From Microterricola viridarii (lineage in GTDB: Bacteria; Actinomycetota; Actinomycetes; Actinomycetales; Microbacteriaceae), in assembly GCF_900104895.1 (NCBI RefSeq), contig NZ_LT629742.1:1550001-1614000 (forward strand): 64,000 nt of DNA, read 5' to 3'. The notes beneath the pieces are model-generated. The model was not told where the DNA came from. It did not search any database and saw nothing but the letters and a program-made list of their open reading frames with translations. This document shows positions 57,261 to 64,000 of the stretch, piece by piece. Made by a program: the position numbers and the translations under genes. Numbering within the stretch: position 1 is the first letter of the stretch; every line of letters begins with the position of its first letter.

Positions 57261-60200
57261 GTGGCAACCTTCCTCTACCGCATCGGTCACTTCGCCTATC
57301 GCCGCGCCTGGACGGTGATCGCCGCGTGGATCGTGGTGCTCGCCGCCCTGCTCGGCGGGGGACTCGCCCTCGGCGGCCAGCTGGCCGAGTCCTACGTCAT
57401 CCCCGGCACCGAGTCGCAGGAGACGATCGACATGCTCGGGGCCGTGTTCCCGCAGGTGTCCGGCGCCTCCGTCGAGGCCGTCTTCCACGCCCCGGACGGC
57501 GCAAGCGTCGAGGACGCCCCCTACAAGGACGCCATCGAGCAGACCATCGCGGCCATCGAGGACGTCCCCGGTGTCGCGGCGGCCGTCAGCCCGTTCTCCG
57601 AGTACGCGGCCAACGCCGTCTCGGACGACGCCCAGACCGCCATCGCCCGGGTGCAGATGGACGGCGCGTCCACGGATGTCACCCAGGCGACGCTCGACGC
57701 CGTGACCGCCTCCGCGGCGATCGGCGAGGACGCCGGGCTCACCGTCGCCTTCGGCGGCCAGGTCTTCCAGGACACCACCTTCGGGCTCACCATCGTCGAG
57801 GTCTTCGGCGTGCTCTTCGCCGCCGTGGTGCTCGTGATCACCTTCGGGTCGCTGCTGGCGGCGGGGATGCCGCTGCTGATGGCGCTCGTCGGCGTCGGCG
57901 TGGCCGCCGGCGGCATCCTCGGGGCCGCCGCCTTCACGAACGTCTCCAGCACGGCGCCCATGCTCGCCGTCATGCTCGGCCTGGCCGTCGGCATCGACTA
58001 CTCCCTGTTCATCCTCTCCAGGCACCGGCAGCAGCTGGCCCGCGGCGTGGAACCGGCGGAGTCGGCGGCCACCGCCGTCGCCACGGCCGGCGGCGCGGTG
58101 GTCTTCGCCGGCATCACCGTGATCATCGCCCTGCTCGGCCTGCTGGTCGTCGGCATCCCGTTCCTCAGCACCATGGGCATTGCCGCCGCCTTCGCCGTGC
58201 TCGTCGCGGTGCTCGTGGCCGTGACCCTGCTGCCGGCCATGCTCGGCCTGATCAAGGGCCGGATGACGCCCAAGCCCGGCAGCCGCGCCCACCGGCGCGC
58301 GCTCGCCGACGACGACGCCAAGCCGACGCTCGGCCGCCGCTGGGTGAACACCGTGCTGAAGGCCCCCATCGTCGCCGTCGTGCTCGTCGTCGGCGTGCTC
58401 GGCACGCTCGCCGTTCCCGCGCTCAGCCTCGACCTCAACCTGCCGACGGGCGCGGCCGAGCCGGCCGGCTCCACGCAGCGCGCCGCCTACGAGCTGGTCG
58501 AGGAGGGCTTCGGCCCAGGCGCCAACGGCCCGCTCATCGTCGTCGTCGACATCACCCAGACCACCGACATCTTCACCGACCTCGACGCGATCCGCGCCGA
58601 GCTGGAGCACCTCGACGGCGTCTCCTACGTCGCCCAGGGCCTGCCGAACGAGACCGTGGACACCGCCATCATCCAGGTGATCCCGACCACGGCGCCCGAC
58701 GACCCGGCCACCAAGACGCTGGTGCAGGCCATCCGCGACCTGGCCCCCTCCATCGACGCCGACCTCGGCACCCCGATCCGGGTGACCGGCCAGACGGCCG
58801 TCACCATCGACATCTCCAACCGCCTGAGCAACGCCCTCGTGCCGTTCGCGCTGATCGTGGTCGGCCTCTCCATCGTGCTGCTGATGATGGTGTTCCGCTC
58901 GCTGTTCGTGCCGATCAAGGCCGCCCTCGGCTTCCTGCTCTCGGCCTTCGCCGCCATCGGCGCGACGGTCGCCGTGTTCCAGTGGGGCTGGTTCGCCGAC
59001 CTGCTGCACATCGAGCACACCGGCCCGATCCTCAGCTTCCTGCCGATCCTGTTGATGGCCGTGCTCTTCGGCCTCGCCATGGACTACGAGGTGTTCCTCG
59101 TCTCCGGCATGCGCGAGGAGTTCGTGCGGCACGGCAAGCCGCGCGAGGCGATCGTGCACGGCTTCCAGCACTCCGCGCGCGTCGTCACGGCCGCCGCCCT
59201 GATCATGTTCTTCGTCTTCTTCGGCTTCGTGCCGGAGGGAGCCGGGGTCATCAAGGGCATCGCCTTCGCCCTCGCCATCGGCGTGTTCTTCGACGCCTTC
59301 CTGGTGCGCATGACGCTCGTCCCCGCCGCCATGGCGCTCGCGGGCAAGGCCGCCTGGTACCTGCCGGGCTGGCTCGGCCGGCTGCTGCCCAACGTCGACG
59401 TCGAGGGGGAGGGGCTGCGCGCCCACCTCGGCGACCTCGCCTGGGCGAAGGCGCAGAAGGGCGCCATCACCGCCGACGCGGCCCTCCTCGGCCTGCCCGG
59501 CCAGGCGATGGGCCCGCTGAGCTTCGACATCGAGGCCGGCAGCGTCGTCACCGTGCAGGCGCCCGCCGCGTCCCGCCGCGTCTTCGCCGCCTCGCTCGCA
59601 GGGCGGCTCGACCCCGTCGGCGGCCGGCTGCAACTGCTCGGCTCCCCGCTGCCCTCCGAGCGTTCCCGGGCGCTGCGCCGGGTCGGCTACATCGACGTCG
59701 GGGCCGGGCAGCCCCGCGCGCTCGAGCAGACCGTCGGCGAGCTGCTCGCCGAGCGGCTGGAGCTCTCCGCGCCCTGGTACCGCGGAGCCGGCAGCGGCAG
59801 CGGCCAGCACGAGTGGGTGGAGCGGGTCAACGCGGCCCTCCGCGCAACCGGCACCAGCCACCGCCCGCTCGAGGCCGACACCAGCATCGCCTCGCTCAGC
59901 GCGCTCGGACGGGCGACCGTTCTCGCAGCCGGCGTCCTCGCCGAGCGGCCGGAGGTGCTGATCGTCGACCTCGGCGACGCGCTGCCCGTCGACGCCCGCG
60001 GGCGCAGCATCGCCCAGGTGCTGGCGGCCCTGGCCCCGGCCTCGACCACGATCGTGCTGGCCGCCGGTGACGCCGTGCAGGCGGCATCCGGCGCCCTGAT
60101 CGGGGCGCGGGCCGCCGTGGCCCTCGCGCTGCCAGAGCCACACGACACCGGCATCGACCCCGGCATCGACACCGACATTGACCCCGACGCCCGGAACGAG

Positions 60201-60272
60201 GCCCCCGCAGGGGCCGAGGCTCGGGAGCTCGCCGCCGAAGAATCCGTCCTGGAAGAAGGGGGAGTGCGCTGA
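57261..60272 (+). CDS. MMPL/RND-type transporter with fused degenerate ABC-like domain
   Basis: A 1003-aa protein. Residues 1 to about 725 are a complete MMPL exporter: two repeats of six helices, with MLGLAVGIDYSLFILSRHRQQL and VLFGLAMDYEVFLVSGMREEF marking the proton-relay helices. Residues about 732-955 look like an ABC ATPase that has lost its catalytic motifs: the P-loop place reads QAPAASRRVF, the signature place IASLSALGRATVLAAGVLAERPEVLIVD, and the Walker B glutamate is missing (DLGDAL). An acidic tail follows. GTG 57261 follows AGGAG. The stop overlaps the YhgE/Pip start (TGATG). Possibly a lipid or drug exporter. Confidence 0.92.
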   Translation: MATFLYRIGHFAYRRAWTVIAAWIVVLAALLGGGLALGGQLAESYVIPGTESQETIDMLGAVFPQVSGASVEAVFHAPDGASVEDAPYKDAIEQTIAAIEDVPGVAAAVSPFSEYAANAVSDDAQTAIARVQMDGASTDVTQATLDAVTASAAIGEDAGLTVAFGGQVFQDTTFGLTIVEVFGVLFAAVVLVITFGSLLAAGMPLLMALVGVGVAAGGILGAAAFTNVSSTAPMLAVMLGLAVGIDYSLFILSRHRQQLARGVEPAESAATAVATAGGAVVFAGITVIIALLGLLVVGIPFLSTMGIAAAFAVLVAVLVAVTLLPAMLGLIKGRMTPKPGSRAHRRALADDDAKPTLGRRWVNTVLKAPIVAVVLVVGVLGTLAVPALSLDLNLPTGAAEPAGSTQRAAYELVEEGFGPGANGPLIVVVDITQTTDIFTDLDAIRAELEHLDGVSYVAQGLPNETVDTAIIQVIPTTAPDDPATKTLVQAIRDLAPSIDADLGTPIRVTGQTAVTIDISNRLSNALVPFALIVVGLSIVLLMMVFRSLFVPIKAALGFLLSAFAAIGATVAVFQWGWFADLLHIEHTGPILSFLPILLMAVLFGLAMDYEVFLVSGMREEFVRHGKPREAIVHGFQHSARVVTAAALIMFFVFFGFVPEGAGVIKGIAFALAIGVFFDAFLVRMTLVPAAMALAGKAAWYLPGWLGRLLPNVDVEGEGLRAHLGDLAWAKAQKGAITADAALLGLPGQAMGPLSFDIEAGSVVTVQAPAASRRVFAASLAGRLDPVGGRLQLLGSPLPSERSRALRRVGYIDVGAGQPRALEQTVGELLAERLELSAPWYRGAGSGSGQHEWVERVNAALRATGTSHRPLEADTSIASLSALGRATVLAAGVLAERPEVLIVDLGDALPVDARGRSIAQVLAALAPASTTIVLAAGDAVQAASGALIGARAAVALALPEPHDTGIDPGIDTDIDPDARNEAPAGAEARELAAEESVLEEGGVR

Positions 60273-62260
60273 TGAGCGCTCGACTCGAGAAACTGTTCCG
60301 GCGCACGCCCGGCCAGCGCCGCACCGCGTTCGCCCTGATGCTCGCGGGCATCATCGTCGTGCCGCTGGCGATCGCCGGCCTCGTCTCCGGGGCCCTGGCC
60401 AGCGCCGACGACCGACTGGACGCGGTGCCGGCCATCGTCGTCAACAACGACGAGATGGTCACCGCCACGCTGCCGGACGGCAGCGAGCAGATGATCCTTG
60501 CCGGGCGCCAGCTCGTCACCGAGCTGACCGGGCCGGACACCGCGGGCTTCGCCTGGACGATCTCGAACTCCGAGCACGCCGCCGCGGCTCTCGCCTCCGG
60601 CGAGGCGTACGCCGTGCTGACGATCCCGAGCGACTTCTCCGCCGCCATCAACTCGCTCTCCGGCGCGGAGCCCACGCAGGCCGACCTGCAGATCACCACG
60701 GATGACGCGCACGCCTACCTGGCCGGCTCCGCCGCCCAGTCCGTCGGCGAGGCGATGACGAGCAGCTTCGGACGCGCGATCACCACCCAGTACCTGACCG
60801 CGTTCTACTCGGGCATCGCCGAGATGGGCAGCTCGCTCGGCACGGCGGCCGACGGCGCGACGACGCTCTCCAGCGGCGTCGGCACCCTGGCCGGCGGACT
60901 CGACGCGCTGAGCACGGGCGCCGGCACCGCGGCATCCGGTGCGGCCGAGCTGGCCGACGGCGCCAGCGGACTGGCCGGCGGTGCCAGCGGACTGGCCGGC
61001 GGGGTGCGCGAGTACTCCACCGGCGTCGACGGCATCGCCTCCGGGCTCGCCACGCTGAACAGCAGCGCCGCCGGGCTCACCCAGCTGAGCGACGGCGTGA
61101 AGGCCTACACCCAGGGCATCAACGGCGCCGTCGGGCAGCTGAACCCCTACCTCGACCAGGGCATGGCCGCGCTCGGCGCCCTGATGCCGAGCCTGACGCC
61201 CGAGCAGCAGCAGGCGGCGCAGGGCGCCCTCCAGGCCATGGGCGGCGTACAGGCCGGGATCAACCAGCTCGTCGGCAGCGGTGACGAGCTCGCCGCGCAG
61301 ACCGCGACCGCGATCGGCGGCGTGCAGGGCGGAATCGGCCAGCTCGCCGCCGGTGCCGCACAGCTCTCCGGCGGGTCCGACGGCCTGCGCTCCGGCGCGG
61401 ACAGCCTGGCCGGTGGGGCCTCAGAGCTCGCCGGGGGAGCCTCAGAGCTCGCCGGCGGCATCGCGCAGCTCGCCGACGGGGCGGGCGCCTCGGCATCCGG
61501 CGCGCACCAGCTGCACGACGGCGCCAGCGAGCTGGCCACGGGCCTCGGCGACGGCGCCGAGCAGGCGAGCGCACTCGCCGGCAGCGACCCGCAGGCCACG
61601 GCCGAGGTGATCGCCGAGCCCGTCGGCGTCAGCCTGGAGCGCGAGAACGCGATCTCCTCGATAGGCCAGATCATCGGCATGGTGTTCGTGCCCGTTGGGC
61701 TCTGGATCGGCGCCCTCGTCATCTTCCTGCTGATGCGCCCGGTGACGGCGCTCGCGCTCGGCTCGACGGCCTCCACCGGCCGGATCGTCGCGCGCGGGCT
61801 GCTGCGCGGCTTCGCGATCGCAGCAGCGCAGGCGCTCGTCGTCGTCGCCCTGCTGCACACCGCGCTCGGGGTCAGCTGGGCCGCCCTCCCGGCCACGCTC
61901 GGCTTCAGCCTGCTGATGGCCGCCGCCTTCGTCGCGGTGCACCACTTCCTGGTCACCGCGTGGGGGCGCACCGGCATCGTCGTCTCGCTCGTGCTGCTCG
62001 CCCTGCAGCTGACCAGCGCGGGCGGGCTCTACCCGGTGGAGATCCTCGCCGCACCGTTCCAGCTGATCAGCCCGATCCTGCCGCTCACGTGGGCGGTGCA
62101 GGGCATGCAGGCGATCGTGGCGGGCGTCGGCGGGGGAGCGGTCGGCACGCCGGCGCTCGTGCTGGCGGTGTTCGCCCTGCTCGGCGCCCTGGGCTCGCTC
62201 GCCGTGGTCGCCCGGCGCCGCGGGGCGCGCTCCTTCGCGTTCGCGCTGGCGCAGAGCTAG
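60272..62260 (+). CDS. YhgE/Pip domain membrane protein
   Basis: A 662-aa protein of the phage-infection-protein (YhgE/Pip) family, also related to type VII-linked EsaA. One N-terminal helix (AGIIVVPLAIAGLVSGAL), then a long extracellular region with a Pip domain and many LxxGxxxLxxG repeats (about residues 190-430), which probably form coiled coil, then five C-terminal ABC-2-like helices. ATG 60272 overlaps the MMPL stop. The ABC-2-like half paired with a fused pseudo-ATPase on the MMPL partner is notable. Confidence 0.9.
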   Translation: MSARLEKLFRRTPGQRRTAFALMLAGIIVVPLAIAGLVSGALASADDRLDAVPAIVVNNDEMVTATLPDGSEQMILAGRQLVTELTGPDTAGFAWTISNSEHAAAALASGEAYAVLTIPSDFSAAINSLSGAEPTQADLQITTDDAHAYLAGSAAQSVGEAMTSSFGRAITTQYLTAFYSGIAEMGSSLGTAADGATTLSSGVGTLAGGLDALSTGAGTAASGAAELADGASGLAGGASGLAGGVREYSTGVDGIASGLATLNSSAAGLTQLSDGVKAYTQGINGAVGQLNPYLDQGMAALGALMPSLTPEQQQAAQGALQAMGGVQAGINQLVGSGDELAAQTATAIGGVQGGIGQLAAGAAQLSGGSDGLRSGADSLAGGASELAGGASELAGGIAQLADGAGASASGAHQLHDGASELATGLGDGAEQASALAGSDPQATAEVIAEPVGVSLERENAISSIGQIIGMVFVPVGLWIGALVIFLLMRPVTALALGSTASTGRIVARGLLRGFAIAAAQALVVVALLHTALGVSWAALPATLGFSLLMAAAFVAVHHFLVTAWGRTGIVVSLVLLALQLTSAGGLYPVEILAAPFQLISPILPLTWAVQGMQAIVAGVGGGAVGTPALVLAVFALLGALGSLAVVARRRGARSFAFALAQS

Positions 62261-62277
62261 CGGGCTCGCGCTGTGCG

Positions 62278-62313
62278 GAGGGCCCCGGGGCGCGAGTCTC
62301 GGGGCCCTCTTTC
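62278..62313 (+). terminator. Intrinsic terminator after the YhgE/Pip gene
   Basis: GAGGGCCCCG (62278-62287) pairs with CGGGGCCCTC (62300-62309), followed by TTTCTGTT. It ends the TetR-MMPL-Pip transcript. Confidence 0.8.
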
Positions 62314-62490
62314 TGTTGCGTGTGCCTGTTGAGCGTGTCCGTTGAGCGTGTCCGTTGAGTGTGCCGGTTGAGTGTGCCGAGACGTGCCCCGTCGGCTCCG
62401 GTCGCTGGCGCCCCGTCGAGCCGGCGGGCTCCCGCGCGTACCAGAGCAGACGCCGTTCGTAAACCCCCGGCGGCGGCCGGAGGCCGGTGC
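62314..62490. repeat. 13-bp tandem repeats in the gap before otsA
   Basis: Four 13-nt units follow one another from about 62329: GTTGAGCGTGTCC twice, then GTTGAGTGTGCCG twice. The rest of the gap shows no gene. Confidence 0.75.
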
Positions 62491-62523
62491 TAGCCTCGAA
62501 GATGAGCAAGGTGCGAGCACCTT
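62491..62523 (+). promoter_or_regulatory. Candidate otsA promoter and leader hairpin
   Basis: TAGCCT (62491-62496) is a good -10 box and lies 5 nt before an ATG (62502) that is out of frame with otsA. AAGGTGC-GA-GCACCTT (62508-62523) would form a 7-bp hairpin in the leader. Confidence 0.4.
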
Positions 62524-62544
62524 TCGCACCGGAACGGACACACC

Positions 62545-64000
62545 ATCTCCGCCCCACTGAGCCCCACAACCGAATCGCACACCGACACCGCTGCGCCCAC
62601 CGGCGACTACAGCCTCGTCGTGGTGTCGAACCGCCTGCCCGTCGACTACGTCGTCGATGACGACGGGACCGAGCGCTGGCGCTCCTCGCCTGGCGGCCTC
62701 GTCACCGCGCTGGAACCCGTCATGCGCGAATCCGACGGCGCCTGGGTGGGCTGGGCCGGAGTCGCCGACCGCGAGTTCGAGCCGTTCGAGAACGACGGCA
62801 TCTCGATCGTGCCCGTCGCGCTCAGCACGCTCGACGTCGAGCGCTACTACGAGGGCTTCTCCAACGACACCCTCTGGCCGCTCTACCACGACGTCATCGC
62901 ACCGCCCAGCTACCACCGGGAGTGGTGGGAGAGCTACCAGGCCGTGAACCGGCGCTTCGCCGCCGTCGCGGCCCGCGTCGCCGCGCCCGGCGCCACCGTC
63001 TGGGTGCAGGACTACCAGTTGCAGCTCGTGCCGGCCATGCTGCGCGCGCTCCGGCCCGACCTCGTCATCGGCTTCTTCAACCACATCCCGTTCCCGCCCT
63101 ACGGCCTGTACTCGCAGCTGCCCTGGCGCAAGCAGATCCTCGAGGGCCTGCTCGGCGCCGACGTCATCGGCTTCCAGCGGGTGGCGGATGCCGGCAACTT
63201 CACCCGCGCGGTGCGCCGACTGCTCGGCTACACCACCCGGCACACCGTCGTGGAGGTGCCCGGACAGGACGGCGACCTCCGCCGCGTCGTCGCCACCAAC
63301 TTCCCGATCTCGATCGATGTCGCCGGCTTCGAGGAGCTCGCCGCCCGGCCGGAGATCCAGGCCAGGGCGCGCGAGATCCGGGAGGGCCTCGGCAACCCGG
63401 AGACGGTCATGCTCGGCGTGGACAGGCTGGACTACACCAAGGGGATCGGCCACCGGCTGAAGGCCTACGGCGAGCTCCTGGCCCAGCACCGGCTCGACGT
63501 CGAGAACACCGTCCTCGTGCAGGTCGCCAGCCCCAGCCGGGAGCGAGTCGCGACCTATATGACGTTGCGTGACGAGATCGAGCTGCAGGTCGGCCGGCTG
63601 AACGGCGACCACTCCACGCTCAGCCACACCGCCATCGCCTACCTGCACCAGGCCTACCCGCGCGAGGAGATGGTCGCCCTCTACCTGGCCGCCGACATCA
63701 TGCTCGTCACCGCGCTCCGCGATGGCATGAACCTGGTCGCCAAGGAGTACGTCGCCAGCCGCATCAACAACGACGGCGTGCTCGTCCTGAGCGAATTCGC
63801 CGGGGCATCCGACGAGCTCAAACAGGCGCTGCTCATCAACCCGCACGACATCGACGGTCTGAAGGACGCCATCGAGCAGGCGGTGCGGATGCCGAAGAAG
63901 GAGCGCAGGAAGCGGATGAAGTCGCTGCGCAAACGACTGCGCGAGAACAACGTCTCCGACTGGGCCAAGGCGTTCCTCGACATCCTCACCGGGCGGGCCG
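62545..64000 (+). CDS. otsA: Trehalose-6-phosphate synthase, 3' end at window edge, start codon irregular
   Basis: A GT20 enzyme making trehalose 6-phosphate from a nucleotide-glucose and glucose 6-phosphate. LVVVSNRLPVD at the N-terminus, WVQDYQLQLVP, FFNHIPFPP, GVDRLDYTKGIGHRL and RDGMNLVAKEY are all intact. The frame runs to the end of the window (about 485 codons), so only a few residues can be missing. No ATG, GTG or TTG exists in frame between the stop at 62503 and GTG 62620, which would cut into the first beta-strand. ATC 62545, with GGAACGGA 6 nt upstream, gives a sensible N-terminus; CTG 62557 is another option. A sequencing error is possible. Confidence 0.85.
   Translation, partial: MSAPLSPTTESHTDTAAPTGDYSLVVVSNRLPVDYVVDDDGTERWRSSPGGLVTALEPVMRESDGAWVGWAGVADREFEPFENDGISIVPVALSTLDVERYYEGFSNDTLWPLYHDVIAPPSYHREWWESYQAVNRRFAAVAARVAAPGATVWVQDYQLQLVPAMLRALRPDLVIGFFNHIPFPPYGLYSQLPWRKQILEGLLGADVIGFQRVADAGNFTRAVRRLLGYTTRHTVVEVPGQDGDLRRVVATNFPISIDVAGFEELAARPEIQARAREIREGLGNPETVMLGVDRLDYTKGIGHRLKAYGELLAQHRLDVENTVLVQVASPSRERVATYMTLRDEIELQVGRLNGDHSTLSHTAIAYLHQAYPREEMVALYLAADIMLVTALRDGMNLVAKEYVASRINNDGVLVLSEFAGASDELKQALLINPHDIDGLKDAIEQAVRMPKKERRKRMKSLRKRLRENNVSDWAKAFLDILTGRA

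Noticed and set aside
57186-60143. Very long open frame antisense to the MMPL gene, and similar frames antisense to other genes (1715-3925, 29106-31484, 46922-48757)
   Set aside because: In DNA this rich in GC, antisense frames stay open by chance. Their translations are His/Arg/Glu/Gly-rich with no domain, while the plus-strand proteins have clear family motifs.
62502-62660. Short open frame from ATG 62502 as a real gene
   Set aside because: It is about 52 codons, Arg/His-rich, and ends inside otsA. It could at most be an upstream frame; the otsA family motifs are in another frame.

Overview
The window looks like chromosomal DNA of a high-GC Gram-positive actinobacterium, most likely a member of the Microbacteriaceae. 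The reasons are very high GC with GTG and ATG starts, a gene set typical of the phylum (ftsEX-smpB, tmRNA with tag ANSKRTDFALAA, a DUF3039 protein, a 13E12/DUF222 HNH protein, a Gram-positive tad locus, a septum-formation lipoprotein), and very frequent leaderless-type starts in which a TANNNT box lies 6-9 nt before the start codon. I see no integrase, transposase or CRISPR array. Genus-level placement is inference.

Layout. Positions 1-8.4 kb hold a cell-surface glycopolymer locus: two family 2 glycosyltransferases, a CDP-alcohol phosphotransferase, a CDP-glycerol-type polymerase, a TagGH-like ABC exporter and a nucleotidyltransferase. Two unrelated proteins and a 61-bp tandem repeat sit inside it. 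Positions 8.6-11.9 kb hold an ABC transporter whose ATPase carries a histone-like Ala/Lys tail. Positions 11.9-19.2 kb are housekeeping: DUF3039, pncB, murI-rph-rdgB, a cation-efflux protein, two DedA proteins and a heme oxygenase with a DtxR/IdeR-type iron box over its start. Positions 19.4-24.5 kb hold a lipoprotein, tRNA-Leu and a tad pilus operon that includes a 57-codon pilin-like gene. Positions 24.6-34.1 kb carry an MFS transporter, prfB, ftsEX, an extra 1017-aa permease plus ATPase inserted before smpB, and a tyrosine phosphatase.

Positions 34.1-37.2 kb contain short repeats, an HNH protein, a SIMPL protein and tmRNA (ssrA). Positions 37.3-42.6 kb hold a PadR regulator with a membrane partner and a compact pcaHGBDC operon (protocatechuate to beta-ketoadipate enol-lactone and its hydrolysis). 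Positions 43.2-48.9 kb encode one 1913-aa exported protein in which three cell-wall-binding (CWB2) repeats interrupt an animal-type heme peroxidase domain, followed by RTX calcium-binding repeats. Positions 49-51.3 kb hold a lipoprotein, hisN, tRNA-Lys and a VOC protein. Positions 51.4-55.7 kb are a biotin ECF transporter operon (bioY, ecfA, ecfT) that includes an acyl-CoA ligase and a thiolase. Positions 56.5-62.3 kb carry a TetR regulator, an MMPL transporter with a fused degenerate ABC domain, and a YhgE/Pip protein. The window ends in otsA, which lacks a normal start codon in frame.

Strongest leads: the peroxidase/CWB2 insertion, the MMPL-pseudoATPase fusion, the histone-tailed ABC ATPase, the ABC system wedged between ftsX and smpB, and the glycopolymer locus.
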